Assembly: GCF_009755275.1 (NCBI RefSeq)
Contig: NZ_WQLA01000004.1
Coordinates: 62,001 to 126,000 of the forward strand
Source: Mucilaginibacter aquatilis
Lineage (GTDB): Bacteria; Bacteroidota; Bacteroidia; Sphingobacteriales; Sphingobacteriaceae
Length of the DNA: 64,000 nt
Direction: 5' to 3'
Shown one piece after another: positions 33,343-42,847 of this stretch. Every line of letters starts with the position of its first letter. Position 1 is the stretch's first letter. The notes under the pieces are model-generated. The model was not told the DNA's origin and ran no database searches. It worked only from the letters and a program-made list of their open reading frames with translations. Made by a program: the position numbers and the translations under genes.

Positions 33343-35022
33343 ATGGCAACCAATACTTACGATGCAATAGTTGTGGGCTCCGGTATTTCCGGCGGCTGGG
33401 CAGCTAAAGAACTGACCGAAAAAGGACTTAAAACCTTAATGCTTGAGCGCGGCCGGAACATTGAACACATTAAAGACTATGTGAACGCCAATACCGCCCC
33501 TTGGGAATTTGCACACCGGGGTAACGCTACCCAGCAAATGAAAAAGGATTACCCGGTTATTAAGCGCGATTACGTACTCAACGAAACCAATTTAGATTAT
33601 TGGGTTAACGAGCACGATAGCCCTTATATTGAGAAACAACGCTTTGACTGGTTCAGGGGTTACCATGTTGGCGGCCGCTCACTGATGTGGGGAAGGCAAT
33701 CATACCGCTGGCACGATACAGATTTTGAGGCCAACGCTAAAGATGGTATAGCAGTAGACTGGCCTATCCGTTACAAAGATTTAGCGCCATGGTACAGCTA
33801 TGTTGAACGCTTTGCTGGTATATCGGGTAATAAGGATGGTATTCCAATTTTACCGGATGGCGATTTTATGCCGCCTATGGAGCTCAACGTGGTTGAAAAA
33901 GATATCGCTGCCCGTATTAAAAGTTTATATAAAGGATCAAGGCATATGGTAATTGGCCGCGTGGCTAATATTACCAAGCCGCATGAAAACCGTACCAATT
34001 GCCAGTATCGTAATAAATGTTGGTTAGGCTGCCCGTTTGGTGCTTACTTCAGTACGCAATCATCTACCCTACCTGCAGCTATGCGTACGGGCAACTTAAC
34101 CCTGCGCCCGTGGAGTATTGTTACCCGTGTTTTATATGATAAAGACACAAAACTTGCTAAGGGAGTTGAGGTGCTTGATGCGGAAACCAATAAAACTTAC
34201 GAGTACTACGCCAAAGTTATCTTCCTTAATGCTTCAACAATCAATACTGCCGCCGTGCTTATGCGTTCGGCTAATGATGTATGGCCCGGAGGCTTAGGTA
34301 GCAGCAGCGGTCAGCTTGGTCATAATATTATGGACCATCACTTAAATGTAGGTGCATGGGGCCAGGTTGATGGTTATGAGGACAAATACACTTATGGCCG
34401 CAGAGCTAATGGTATTTACATTCCGCGTTACCGCAACCTTAACGGGGAAAAACGTGATTACATCCGCGGTTTTGGGTACCAGGGTTCGGCCTCACGCGAA
34501 CGTTGGAGCCGTAATATACCTGAGCTTAGCATCGGCGCTAAATTTAAAGATGAATTAAGCGAACCGGGAGGCTGGAGTATGGGTATAGGTGGGTTTGGAG
34601 AGGTACTTCCATACCATGAGAACCGTATGTGGCTTGATAAAACCACTAAGGATAAGTGGGGACTATCTGTACCGGTTATTGATGCTGTTGTACGCGATAA
34701 TGAAAACAAAATGCGTATTGACATGATGAACGATGCGGCCGAAATGCTTGAAGCAACGGGCGTTAAAAATGTAAACTCATACAATGATACAGCGGTATTA
34801 GGCCGTGGTATACATGAAATGGGTACTGCCCGCATGGGTCGTGATCCAAAAACATCGGTACTTAATGAGTTTAACCAGGTTTGGGATGCCAAAAATGTGT
34901 ACGTGACCGATGGTGCCGCCATGACTTCGGCAGCATGCCAAAATCCGTCACTTACTTATATGGCACTAACTGCCCGTGCGGCAGATCATGCAGTTTCTGA
35001 ATTGAAGAAAATGAATATCTAA
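33343..35022 (+). CDS. GMC-type FAD dehydrogenase, large subunit (glycoside/sugar oxidising)
   Basis: A 559-residue flavoenzyme of the GMC family. FAD-binding GSGISGGWAAKEL is at the N terminus; the catalytic region has GIHEMGTARMG and the C-terminal QNPSLTYMALT with the active-site Asn. Cys220, Cys226 and Cys230 (C-x5-C-x3-C) match the iron-sulfur site of FAD glucose dehydrogenase catalytic subunits. It has no signal peptide; in such complexes the Tat-bearing small subunit carries it across. It probably oxidises a hydroxyl (C3 of a glycoside, by analogy with glucoside 3-dehydrogenase) and passes electrons to cytochrome c. First gene of the operon. Confidence 0.88.
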   Translation: MATNTYDAIVVGSGISGGWAAKELTEKGLKTLMLERGRNIEHIKDYVNANTAPWEFAHRGNATQQMKKDYPVIKRDYVLNETNLDYWVNEHDSPYIEKQRFDWFRGYHVGGRSLMWGRQSYRWHDTDFEANAKDGIAVDWPIRYKDLAPWYSYVERFAGISGNKDGIPILPDGDFMPPMELNVVEKDIAARIKSLYKGSRHMVIGRVANITKPHENRTNCQYRNKCWLGCPFGAYFSTQSSTLPAAMRTGNLTLRPWSIVTRVLYDKDTKLAKGVEVLDAETNKTYEYYAKVIFLNASTINTAAVLMRSANDVWPGGLGSSSGQLGHNIMDHHLNVGAWGQVDGYEDKYTYGRRANGIYIPRYRNLNGEKRDYIRGFGYQGSASRERWSRNIPELSIGAKFKDELSEPGGWSMGIGGFGEVLPYHENRMWLDKTTKDKWGLSVPVIDAVVRDNENKMRIDMMNDAAEMLEATGVKNVNSYNDTAVLGRGIHEMGTARMGRDPKTSVLNEFNQVWDAKNVYVTDGAAMTSAACQNPSLTYMALTARAADHAVSELKKMNI

Positions 35023-35045
35023 TACCTACCTCACAAAGCCTTAAA

Positions 35046-36476
35046 ATGGAAGAGAATTCAGATCAAAAAAATGCTCAAACCTCACGGCGCAATTTTTTAA
35101 AAACCGGTGCTGTAGCAGCTGCCGGGTTTATGATTGTTCCACGCTATGTGTTGGGCGGAAAGGGTTTTACTGCTCCTAGCGACAGATTGATTATTGCCGG
35201 CATTGGTGCCGGTGGCAAGGGCGAAACCGATATTGCCAATTTTTATAAAAGTGGCAAGGCCGAAATTGGATACCTGTGTGATGTTGACGACCGGAGGGCA
35301 GCCAACTCTGTAAAGAATTTTCCGAAAGCAAAATATTATAAAGATTGGCGCGAGCTTTTTGATAAAGAGCACAAGCATATTGACGCAGTATCAGTAGCTA
35401 CGCCCGACCATAACCACGCCATTATTACCTATCATGCTATGCAGCTAGGCAAGCATGTGTATGTTGAAAAGCCTTTAACCCATGATATTTGGGAGGCCCG
35501 TATGCTCACCGAAGCTGCCAAAAAATACAAGGTTGTTACGCAAATGGGTAATCAGGGTGCCTCAAATGATGGTACCAGGCTATTATCAGAGTGGTATGAC
35601 GCCGGTTTGATTGGCGACGTGCACACCGTTTATTGCTGGACTAATCGCCCGGTATGGCCGCAGGGTATTTCTTGGCCGGGAACAGGCGCAACCATACCAA
35701 AAGAATTAAACTGGGATTTATGGCTGGGAACGGCACCTTATAAAACATATGTAGATAAACTGGCACCTTTCAACTGGCGCGGCTGGTGGGATTACGGCAC
35801 CGGAGCACTAGGCGATATGGGTTGTCACCTTATCGAAGCTCCTTTCCGTGCCTTGGGTTTACAATATGTTAAATCAGTACAAGCCAGTGTAGGCAGTGTT
35901 TATGTGGATGAATTTAAGAAAGGTGTATTTCCTGAAAGTTGTCCGCCATCAAGCCATGTGACGCTTACATTTCCTAAAACCAATAAAACCAAAGGTGAAG
36001 TTGCACTTCACTGGATGGATGGCGGTATACAACCTGAACGCCCTGATGAATTAGGCCCTAACGAAAAATGGGGTGGCGAAGACGGTAATGGCACCTTGTT
36101 TATAGGTACTAAAGGTAAAATGTATGCCAGCACTTATTCAACAGCTCCAACCCTGCTTCCAAAATCATTAACCGAACAAGCAAAAGCGCCGCAAAAATGG
36201 GCCCGCGTACCAGGCGGATCGAACGGCCACTATACACAGTGGGTGGAAGCCTGCCTTGCCGGCTATGGTAAAAAAGAACTAAGCTCACCTTTTGAGGTTG
36301 CTGGTCCGCTTACTGAGGCCTTGCTTATGGCCAACCTGGCGGTACGCGGGCATGATTTACCCGGAGGCCAGTTCAAGTATGAGTGGGACAACAAGGCCAT
36401 GAAGGTTAGCAACTTCAACGAGGTTAACCAATTTGTGAAACGCAACTACCGCAATGGTTGGGAATTAGAAGCATAA
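35046..36476 (+). CDS. Tat-exported Gfo/Idh/MocA oxidoreductase
   Basis: A 476-residue NAD(P)-dependent sugar oxidoreductase with the Tat signal SRRNFLKTGAVAAAGF. The Rossmann domain has an altered glycine motif GIGAGGKGETD, and the catalytic-lysine motif is VEKPL (about residue 144). The C-terminal domain contains the WDYGTGALGDMGCH stretch typical of Bacteroidota secreted members. As in glucose-fructose oxidoreductase, the nicotinamide cofactor would have to be bound before export, so it may act as a closed-cycle epimerase or transhydrogenase on keto-sugars. It lies between the two dehydrogenase subunit genes, 23 bp after the first. Confidence 0.88.
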   Translation: MEENSDQKNAQTSRRNFLKTGAVAAAGFMIVPRYVLGGKGFTAPSDRLIIAGIGAGGKGETDIANFYKSGKAEIGYLCDVDDRRAANSVKNFPKAKYYKDWRELFDKEHKHIDAVSVATPDHNHAIITYHAMQLGKHVYVEKPLTHDIWEARMLTEAAKKYKVVTQMGNQGASNDGTRLLSEWYDAGLIGDVHTVYCWTNRPVWPQGISWPGTGATIPKELNWDLWLGTAPYKTYVDKLAPFNWRGWWDYGTGALGDMGCHLIEAPFRALGLQYVKSVQASVGSVYVDEFKKGVFPESCPPSSHVTLTFPKTNKTKGEVALHWMDGGIQPERPDELGPNEKWGGEDGNGTLFIGTKGKMYASTYSTAPTLLPKSLTEQAKAPQKWARVPGGSNGHYTQWVEACLAGYGKKELSSPFEVAGPLTEALLMANLAVRGHDLPGGQFKYEWDNKAMKVSNFNEVNQFVKRNYRNGWELEA

Positions 36477-36502
36477 CTATCGGATTATATAAGACATATT
36501 TT

Positions 36503-37075
36503 ATGAACAGACGAGAAGCTTTAAACCGTGTAGCCTTACTGGTAGGCGGTTCAGTTATAGGAGCCGATTTCTTTTTATCGGGTTGCAAATCCGGGAGTTC
36601 GGTTGATACCGAAGATCTATTCAATCAGCAAACGCAGGCATTCTTAAACGAAGTAGCCGACACCATATTACCGCGCACTCAAACACCGGGAGCCAAAGAT
36701 GCCAACGTAGGTAACTTTATGGCCGTAATGGTACGCGACTGCTATGCCGATGACGATCAAAAAGTATTTAAGAAAGGCATTAAGCAGTTAGAAGACGCTT
36801 GCGATAAGAAATTCAAAGTTGGCTTCATGGAGGCAACAGTTGAGCAACGCACGCAATTGCTTACCGACCTTGATAAAGAACAGGCTGCATATAGCAAAAC
36901 AAAAGAGAAAGAAGCGCCAAACCATTACTTTACGATGGTTAAACAGCTTACCCTTTTGGGTTACTTTACCTCAGAGATTGGCTGTACAAAAGCGCAGCGC
37001 TACTTGCCGGTACCAGGCAAATATGATGGTAACTACCCGTATAAAAAAGGTGATAAAGCCTGGGCGCTAGCCTAA
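36503..37075 (+). CDS. Gluconate 2-dehydrogenase subunit 3-like small subunit (Tat)
   Basis: A 190-residue protein with a twin-arginine start (MNRREALNRV) and a Cys in LSGCKSG that may be a lipobox. The mature part belongs to the gluconate 2-dehydrogenase subunit 3 family, with FLNEVADTILPRTQTPGAKDANV as its marker (cited in part). In known FAD dehydrogenase complexes this gamma subunit chaperones the flavin subunit and exports it by Tat. The ATG at 36503 is chosen because it begins the RR motif; the longer frame upstream overlaps the previous gene. Confidence 0.88.
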   Translation: MNRREALNRVALLVGGSVIGADFFLSGCKSGSSVDTEDLFNQQTQAFLNEVADTILPRTQTPGAKDANVGNFMAVMVRDCYADDDQKVFKKGIKQLEDACDKKFKVGFMEATVEQRTQLLTDLDKEQAAYSKTKEKEAPNHYFTMVKQLTLLGYFTSEIGCTKAQRYLPVPGKYDGNYPYKKGDKAWALA

Positions 37076-37093
37076 ATAATATAAACATCTACT

Positions 37094-38245
37094 ATGAAAT
37101 TAAGATTAGGAATGATAGGCGGAGGCCAGGGCGCATTTATTGGTGCCGTTCACCGCATAGCCTCCCGTATCGATGATGAATACGAACTGGTTTGCGGTGC
37201 TTTCAGCAGTAATGCCGAACGCTCTAAAGCCAGCGGCATTGTGCTGGGTATTGATGAAGGCCGCGCTTATGCCAGTTATATTGAGTTAATTGAAAAAGAG
37301 AGTAAATTAACTGCTCATGAACGCGCACAGGTAATCAGCATAGTAACTCCAAATCATGTTCATTTTGAGCCTGCAAAACTTGCGCTCGAAAACGGCTTTC
37401 ATGTAATACTTGATAAGCCGATGACGCTTACACTTGAGGAAGCAAAGGAGTTAAAAGAAATTTCTGACAGAACAGGTAACCTGCTTTGTCTTACCCATAC
37501 CTACACCGGCTATCCAATGGTAAAACAAGCACGCGATTTAATTGCCGCTAATCACATAGGTAAAGTAAGAAAGGTATATGCAAAGTATCCGCAAGGCTGG
37601 TTGAGTTCTTTGGCCGAAGCTACTGATAATAAACAGGCATCTTGGCGCACAGATCCGTCACAGAGCGGCATTGCTGGTGCCATGGGTGATATTGGCACAC
37701 ACGCATTTAACCTTATTGAGTATGTAACGGGCTTATCTGTAAGTCATTTATGTGCCGATATTAATGTTGTAGTTCCCGGACGACGCCTTGATGACGATGG
37801 TGCCGTGTTGCTGCGTTTTGATGGCGGCGCCAGTGGAGTTTTAGTAGCCACCCAGGTAGCTGCAGGAGCCGAAAACAATGTACAGATAGGTGTTTATGGC
37901 GAAACCGGCGGCATAGAATGGCAACAGGATGATTTGAACTCACTTATTGTTAGATACACCGACAAGCCGGCCGAGATATGGCGCACTGGCGGCGGTTACA
38001 CATCAACCGCGGCTATGTTTAACACACGCACTCCGGCCGGTCACCCTGAAGGATACCTTGAAGCATTTGCCAACATTTACCGCAATTTTGCTTTAACTAT
38101 TAAAGCTATTGGTAACGGCGAACAACCTTCGGCTCAAATGCTAGACTATCCGGGCTTGAACGAGGGTGTAAGGGGTATGGCATTTATTGAGAATGTGATT
38201 GCTTCAGGAAAATCAGAACAGAAGTGGACACCATTTACCATCTAA
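37094..38245 (+). CDS. Cytosolic Gfo/Idh/MocA oxidoreductase
   Basis: A 383-residue oxidoreductase without a signal peptide. Nucleotide-binding GMIGGGQGAFIGAVHR, catalytic-lysine motif LDKPMTL (about residue 126) and GAMGDIGTHAFNL carrying the Asp-x3-His catalytic pair. Family members reduce or oxidise sugars and inositols with NAD(P). In this operon it could reduce imported 3-keto sugar back to a normal hexose in the cytoplasm, as ThuB-type enzymes are thought to do. Gap to the next gene is 6 bp. Confidence 0.88.
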   Translation: MKLRLGMIGGGQGAFIGAVHRIASRIDDEYELVCGAFSSNAERSKASGIVLGIDEGRAYASYIELIEKESKLTAHERAQVISIVTPNHVHFEPAKLALENGFHVILDKPMTLTLEEAKELKEISDRTGNLLCLTHTYTGYPMVKQARDLIAANHIGKVRKVYAKYPQGWLSSLAEATDNKQASWRTDPSQSGIAGAMGDIGTHAFNLIEYVTGLSVSHLCADINVVVPGRRLDDDGAVLLRFDGGASGVLVATQVAAGAENNVQIGVYGETGGIEWQQDDLNSLIVRYTDKPAEIWRTGGGYTSTAAMFNTRTPAGHPEGYLEAFANIYRNFALTIKAIGNGEQPSAQMLDYPGLNEGVRGMAFIENVIASGKSEQKWTPFTI

Positions 38246-38251
38246 ATATCT

Positions 38252-39307
38252 ATGTTAACAATTAAAGGACCAGCCATATTCATTGCACAATTTATTGGCA
38301 ACGATGCGCCGTTTAATGATTTGAAATCAATAGCGCAGTGGGCTTCCTCATTAGGATATAAAGGACTGCAGTTGCCAACCGGCGATGCACGTTTTATTGA
38401 CCTGCAAAAAGCTTCCGAAAGTAAAACTTACGCTGACGAGGTAAAAGGCATTGTGAATGAAGCAGGTTTGGAAATCACAGAACTTTCTACTCATACGCAA
38501 GGACAGTTAGTGGCTGTCAATCCGGTTTATAACGAATTGTTCAACGCCTTTGCCCCTGCCCACTTGCACAATGATTTTAAAGCAAGGCAGGAATGGGCTG
38601 TACAGCAAGTAAAACACGCTGCAAAAGCATCACAAAATTTAGGATTGCAGGCAAGTGTAACCTTTAGTGGTGCACTTGCATGGCCATTTGTTTATCCATG
38701 GCCGCAGCGCCCGGCCAATTTAGTCGCAGACGCATTCGACGAATTAGGCAAGCGTTGGAAACCCATTCTGGATTTTTATGACGAATGCGGCATTGACCTT
38801 TGTTACGAACTACATGCCGGTGAAGATCTTCATGATGGCGTTACATTTGAAATGTTTCTTGACCGCGTAGGTCAGCACAAACGGGCCAACCTGCTTTATG
38901 ATCCATCTCATTTTGTACTGCAATGCCTCGATTACTTAGCGCATATTGATATATACCACGAGCGCATTAAAATGATGCACGTAAAAGATGCGGAGTTTAA
39001 CCCTACAGGTAAACAAGGCGTTTACGGAGGCTATCAAAACTGGGTTGACCGGGCTGGTCGTTTCCGTTCATTGGGAGACGGTAAGGTTGATTTCAAAGCG
39101 ATTTTTAGCAAAATGGCACAATATGATTTTCCGGGCTGGGCAGTATTAGAATGGGAATGCGCCCTTAAACACCCAGAAGATGGCGCGCGTGAAGGAGCAA
39201 AGTTCATTGCCGACCATATCATACGCGTAACCGACCATGCATTTGATGACTTCGTATCGTCAGGCGGTAACCCCACACTTAACAACAACTTATTAGGAAT
39301 ACAATAA
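38252..39307 (+). CDS. Cytosolic TIM-barrel sugar isomerase/epimerase (AP_endonuc_2 family)
   Basis: A 351-residue protein without signal peptide. Metal-ligand motifs of the xylose-isomerase-like family are visible: CYELHAGED, LLYDPSHFV, MMHVKDAEF and VLEWECAL, giving the usual Glu, Asp/His, His and Glu set. Such enzymes isomerise or epimerise keto-sugars. It follows the cytosolic Gfo/Idh gene by 6 bp, suggesting the two act in sequence on the same substrate inside the cell. Confidence 0.85.
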   Translation: MLTIKGPAIFIAQFIGNDAPFNDLKSIAQWASSLGYKGLQLPTGDARFIDLQKASESKTYADEVKGIVNEAGLEITELSTHTQGQLVAVNPVYNELFNAFAPAHLHNDFKARQEWAVQQVKHAAKASQNLGLQASVTFSGALAWPFVYPWPQRPANLVADAFDELGKRWKPILDFYDECGIDLCYELHAGEDLHDGVTFEMFLDRVGQHKRANLLYDPSHFVLQCLDYLAHIDIYHERIKMMHVKDAEFNPTGKQGVYGGYQNWVDRAGRFRSLGDGKVDFKAIFSKMAQYDFPGWAVLEWECALKHPEDGAREGAKFIADHIIRVTDHAFDDFVSSGGNPTLNNNLLGIQ

Positions 39308-39313
39308 TCTATC

Positions 39314-39763
39314 ATGAAAAAAACGTTTTTTTCTTTTGCCATTGCTTCAGTTTGTTTGGTTGCAGTTTCATGCGGCGGCTCAACATCGGGCGATAAAATT
39401 AGCACCGATACCACTCACGGAACCGACCAAAACGCCGTTGCGCAAAACCCTAACGCCGCACAAGATACCGCGGGCAGCATTGGTACCGAAAACACAGCTA
39501 CAAGTGTGGCTACTAACTCTAAAGGTGCAAGCCTTATTGCATCATCAGATTGTTTAAGCTGCCACAAGGAACACGATAAACTGGTTGGACCATCATACGC
39601 CGAGGTTGCTGCAAAGTACACCAATGCCGATATTGATAAGCTGGCCGACAAGATAATCAAAGGTGGTTCGGGAAGTTTTGGTGAAGTACCTATGTCACCC
39701 CACCCGGCTGTTTCTGTTGACGATGCCAAAGAAATGGTTAAATATATTCTTATGGTTAAGTAG
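39314..39763 (+). CDS. Class I cytochrome c lipoprotein
   Basis: A 149-residue lipoprotein: signal peptide with lipobox VSC (Cys20), a Ser/Thr/Asn/Ala-rich flexible linker (about 21-75) and a small mono-haem cytochrome c domain with CLSCH (haem attachment) and a methionine ligand in VPMSPHP. It is the natural electron acceptor for the GMC dehydrogenase complex and would pass electrons to the terminal oxidase. The long linker would let the haem domain reach from the membrane. Confidence 0.92.
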   Translation: MKKTFFSFAIASVCLVAVSCGGSTSGDKISTDTTHGTDQNAVAQNPNAAQDTAGSIGTENTATSVATNSKGASLIASSDCLSCHKEHDKLVGPSYAEVAAKYTNADIDKLADKIIKGGSGSFGEVPMSPHPAVSVDDAKEMVKYILMVK

Positions 39764-39774
39764 TAGCACTTTAT

Positions 39775-41028
39775 ATGGACAATAAGATTAGAATCCAGCT
39801 TTCGGTAATGATGTTCCTTCAATTTTTTATTTGGGGAGCATGGTTTGTAACGCTTGGTACCTATTTGCTTACCGACTTAAAAACCAATGCTACCGAAGTT
39901 GGCGTAGCTTATCTTACCCAATCAATTGGAGCTATTGTTGCGCCGTTTATTATAGGCTTAATTGCCGACAAGTATTTTCCGGCCCAAAAAATACTGGGTG
40001 TACTGCATGTAATTGGCGCAGTAATGCTTTGGTTTTGCGGTACTGCACCTAACTTCAACGCGTTCTATCCGTATGTTTTGATTTATATGATCATTTACAT
40101 GCCAACGCTGGCGCTGGTTAACTCGATATCATTCCGTCAAATGACTGATCCAAGCAAGCAGTTCCCTCCCATCAGGTTCTTAGGAACTTTAGGCTGGATT
40201 ATTGCCGGCTTTGCCATTGGTTGGTTGAACTGGGAAAAAAGTGGTTCGCTTGATCTCACCTTTAAAACCGCTGCAGCAGCTTCCCTCCTGCTTGGTTTAT
40301 TCAGTTTTACGTTACCAGCAACGCCTCCTCTAAAAAAAGGAAGCAAAACATCTGTCAGAGACATATTAGGCCTGGATGCTATTGGCTTGCTTAGAAACTC
40401 TTCTTACCGCATTTTCTTTTTAGCATCTGTAGCTATATGTGTACCCCTTGCTTTCTATTACAATTTTACTAACCCGTTTTTAAATGAGGTAGGCATGAAT
40501 GGTGCCGCAGGTAAGCAAGCTTTTGGTCAGGTATCGGAGTTAGTATTTATGGCCTTAATGCCTTTGTTTTTTAAACGCTTAGGTGTTAAAAAAATGCTGG
40601 CTGTTGGTATGCTGGCCTGGGTATTGCGCTATGCGCTTTTTGCTTACGGTGATACCGGCGCTAATTACTGGATGTTGATAGGCGGTATTGTTATGCACGG
40701 AATCTGTTATGACTTTTTCTTTGTAACCGGTCAGATTTATACCGATGAGTTAGCAGGAGAACAATTTAAAAGTGCAGCCCAAGGTTTTATAACACTTGCC
40801 ACCTATGGTGTAGGTATGCTCATTGGCTTTACCATATCAGGGCCAATTGTTGATGCACACCAAACAACCGGAGGATTACATGACTGGCAACAAATATGGT
40901 TGATACCTGCCGCTATTGCCGCAGTTGTACTAATACTGTTCCTGCTATTGTTTAAAGACCGTAACAGAGGTGTACAATTAGAGTCGCCGGCGCCTGACAA
41001 GTTCATGCCTGCAACCGATGCTATTTAA
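39775..41028 (+). CDS. MFS transporter, NupG/XapB-like nucleoside:H+ symporter family
   Basis: A 417-residue inner-membrane transporter with about twelve hydrophobic helices. The start QLSVMMFLQFFIWGAWFVTLGTYL and the RFLGTLGWI and GQIYTDELA stretches are typical of the nucleoside-H+ symporter family. In this operon of sugar enzymes its cargo is more probably the keto-sugar or related product made in the periplasm than a nucleoside, an inference from context only. Confidence 0.85.
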   Translation: MDNKIRIQLSVMMFLQFFIWGAWFVTLGTYLLTDLKTNATEVGVAYLTQSIGAIVAPFIIGLIADKYFPAQKILGVLHVIGAVMLWFCGTAPNFNAFYPYVLIYMIIYMPTLALVNSISFRQMTDPSKQFPPIRFLGTLGWIIAGFAIGWLNWEKSGSLDLTFKTAAAASLLLGLFSFTLPATPPLKKGSKTSVRDILGLDAIGLLRNSSYRIFFLASVAICVPLAFYYNFTNPFLNEVGMNGAAGKQAFGQVSELVFMALMPLFFKRLGVKKMLAVGMLAWVLRYALFAYGDTGANYWMLIGGIVMHGICYDFFFVTGQIYTDELAGEQFKSAAQGFITLATYGVGMLIGFTISGPIVDAHQTTGGLHDWQQIWLIPAAIAAVVLILFLLLFKDRNRGVQLESPAPDKFMPATDAI

Positions 41029-41058
41029 ACTTATATCCAATTATAAAGTCAATATAAT

Positions 41059-41943
41059 ATGAGTACAGATCGCCGTTCGGCTATTAAAAATATTGTTGCC
41101 GGTACTGCCGCGCTATCAACAATTGGAGCATTTGCCAATATGGATGCCGTTGCTCAGCCTTTACAAAAAAACATGCCGCTTAAAGGAAACATTAATCACT
41201 CAGCATGCCGCTGGTGTTACCAAGACATACCGCTTGATAAGCTATGTATTGAAGGCAAAAGAATAGGCCTAAGTGCCATTGATTTGGTTGGCCCCAAAGA
41301 ATGGGACACGCTTAAAGCACATGGTATACACTCATCAATGTGTAATGGCGCCGAAATTAATTTAGTGGACGGCTTTAACGATAAACAGTTCCACGCCCGC
41401 CTTATTAAACAATACAGTGAAATGATTCCGCTGGTGGCAAAAGCAGGTTATACTAATCTTATTTGCTTTAGTGGTAACAAACGCAACAAGAGCGACGAAG
41501 AAGGCTGGGCAAACTGTGCAGAAGGTTTAAAACAACTGATGCCGTTAGCCGAAAAGCATAAAGTGGTTTTGGTGATGGAATTGCTAAACAGCAAACTTAA
41601 TCATCAGGATTATCAGGCCGACCGTACCTGGTGGGGTGCCGAGCTTTGTAAAAAAGTGGGTTCGGAAAGCTTTAAGCTACTTTACGACATTTATCACATG
41701 CAAATTGATGAAGGCGACGTAATTACAAACATTAAACAATACCATCCATATATCGCGCATTATCATACCGGTGGTGTACCCGGCCGTCATGAAATTGATG
41801 AAACACAAGAGTTGTTTTATCCGGCTATTATGAATGCCATTGTGGCAACAGGCTTTAAAGGGTATGTAGCACAAGAGTTTGTGCCTACAGGCGATAACAA
41901 ATTGAAATCATTGCAAAAGTGCGTTCAAATTTGTGACGTATAG
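41059..41943 (+). CDS. Tat-exported TIM-barrel isomerase, hydroxypyruvate isomerase-like
   Basis: A 294-residue protein with a Tat-like start (TDRRSAIKN followed by a hydrophobic run to about residue 33). The barrel carries VMELLNS, LLYDIYHMQI, HYHTGGVPGRHE and VAQEFVPT, the metal ligands of the Hyi/xylose-isomerase-like family. Its export indicates that an isomerisation takes place in the periplasm, which is uncommon because canonical members are cytosolic. It lies 30 bp after the transporter gene and 24 bp before a second exported barrel. Confidence 0.85.
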   Translation: MSTDRRSAIKNIVAGTAALSTIGAFANMDAVAQPLQKNMPLKGNINHSACRWCYQDIPLDKLCIEGKRIGLSAIDLVGPKEWDTLKAHGIHSSMCNGAEINLVDGFNDKQFHARLIKQYSEMIPLVAKAGYTNLICFSGNKRNKSDEEGWANCAEGLKQLMPLAEKHKVVLVMELLNSKLNHQDYQADRTWWGAELCKKVGSESFKLLYDIYHMQIDEGDVITNIKQYHPYIAHYHTGGVPGRHEIDETQELFYPAIMNAIVATGFKGYVAQEFVPTGDNKLKSLQKCVQICDV

Positions 41944-41967
41944 CATGATGCTTTATTTGAATTAAAC

Positions 41968-42840
41968 ATGACCAATAGAAGAACATTTATAGCACAAGCC
42001 GGCTTAATAAGTGCAGGGCTTGCATTAGCGCCTGAGTTACTAATGGCTAAAACTAATAAGGTTGCCGGGCTGCAACTATATACTCTACGTGCCCAATTAC
42101 CAAAGGATGTTAAAGGTGTTATAGCAAAAGTAGCCCAAGCAGGTTATAAAGAGGTAGAGGTTTACGGCTACAGTAAGCAAAATGGATTTTGGGGCTTGTC
42201 GCCGGTAGAGTTTAAAGCTTTGCTGACGCAACACGGACTCACCTCTCCAAGCGGCCATTATGGTATGGATAAGCTTTTAGAAACCGGCAGTATGGATGAA
42301 GTAAACGATGCTATAGCGGCAGCTAAAGTGTTAGGACATAAATATGTTACCATGCCTTACATCAATATTAAGTTTCGCAAAACTGCTGCCGATATTAAAA
42401 GCATTGTAACGAAGGTGAACACTGCAGCCGCGCATATTAAAAAAGCGGGCCTTAAAATGGCTTACCATAACCATGATTTTGAATTGATATCTGTTGAGGG
42501 TGTGACTTTGTATGAGGAACTATTAAAAGGCACACAACCAGGTATGCTCGATTTTGAAATGGATTTATACTGGGTTGTGCGTGCCGGTAACGATCCTGTT
42601 AACTGGTTTAAAAAATATCCGGGCCGTTTTAGTATGGTGCACGTAAAGGATATGGACAAACAGGACAACAAGCTCAACACCGAGGTTGGTTCAGGTTCTG
42701 TAGACTTTAAGCAAATATTTGCAAATGCAAAATTAGGAGGCATAAAGCATTACATTGTGGAACAGGAAAACTTCAAGATTGACCCTTATGTAAGCATTGC
42801 TCAAAGCAGTAAATATCTATTAAACAATCTTTTAAGCTAA
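41968..42840 (+). CDS. Tat-exported TIM-barrel sugar isomerase/epimerase
   Basis: A 290-residue protein with the twin-arginine start TNRRTFIAQAGLISAG. Barrel motifs: GLQLYTLR, MAYHNHDFEL, LDFEMDLYW, MVHVKDMDK and YIVEQENF, which supply the metal ligands. It is similar in fold but not close in sequence to the preceding exported barrel, so the two probably catalyse different steps (for example an isomerisation and an epimerisation of a 3-keto sugar). Seven bp before the DUF1080 gene. Confidence 0.86.
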   Translation: MTNRRTFIAQAGLISAGLALAPELLMAKTNKVAGLQLYTLRAQLPKDVKGVIAKVAQAGYKEVEVYGYSKQNGFWGLSPVEFKALLTQHGLTSPSGHYGMDKLLETGSMDEVNDAIAAAKVLGHKYVTMPYINIKFRKTAADIKSIVTKVNTAAAHIKKAGLKMAYHNHDFELISVEGVTLYEELLKGTQPGMLDFEMDLYWVVRAGNDPVNWFKKYPGRFSMVHVKDMDKQDNKLNTEVGSGSVDFKQIFANAKLGGIKHYIVEQENFKIDPYVSIAQSSKYLLNNLLS

Positions 42841-42847
42841 TTTCAGT

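Noticed and set aside
34458-34922. A 154-codon minus-strand frame inside the GMC dehydrogenase gene
   Set aside because: Shadow of a strongly conserved flavoenzyme; Ser/Pro-rich composition typical of antisense frames.
39034-39822. Two minus-strand frames (126 and 135 codons) opposite the TIM-barrel and cytochrome c genes
   Set aside because: Both lie antisense to genes with clear catalytic or haem motifs and have no independent support.
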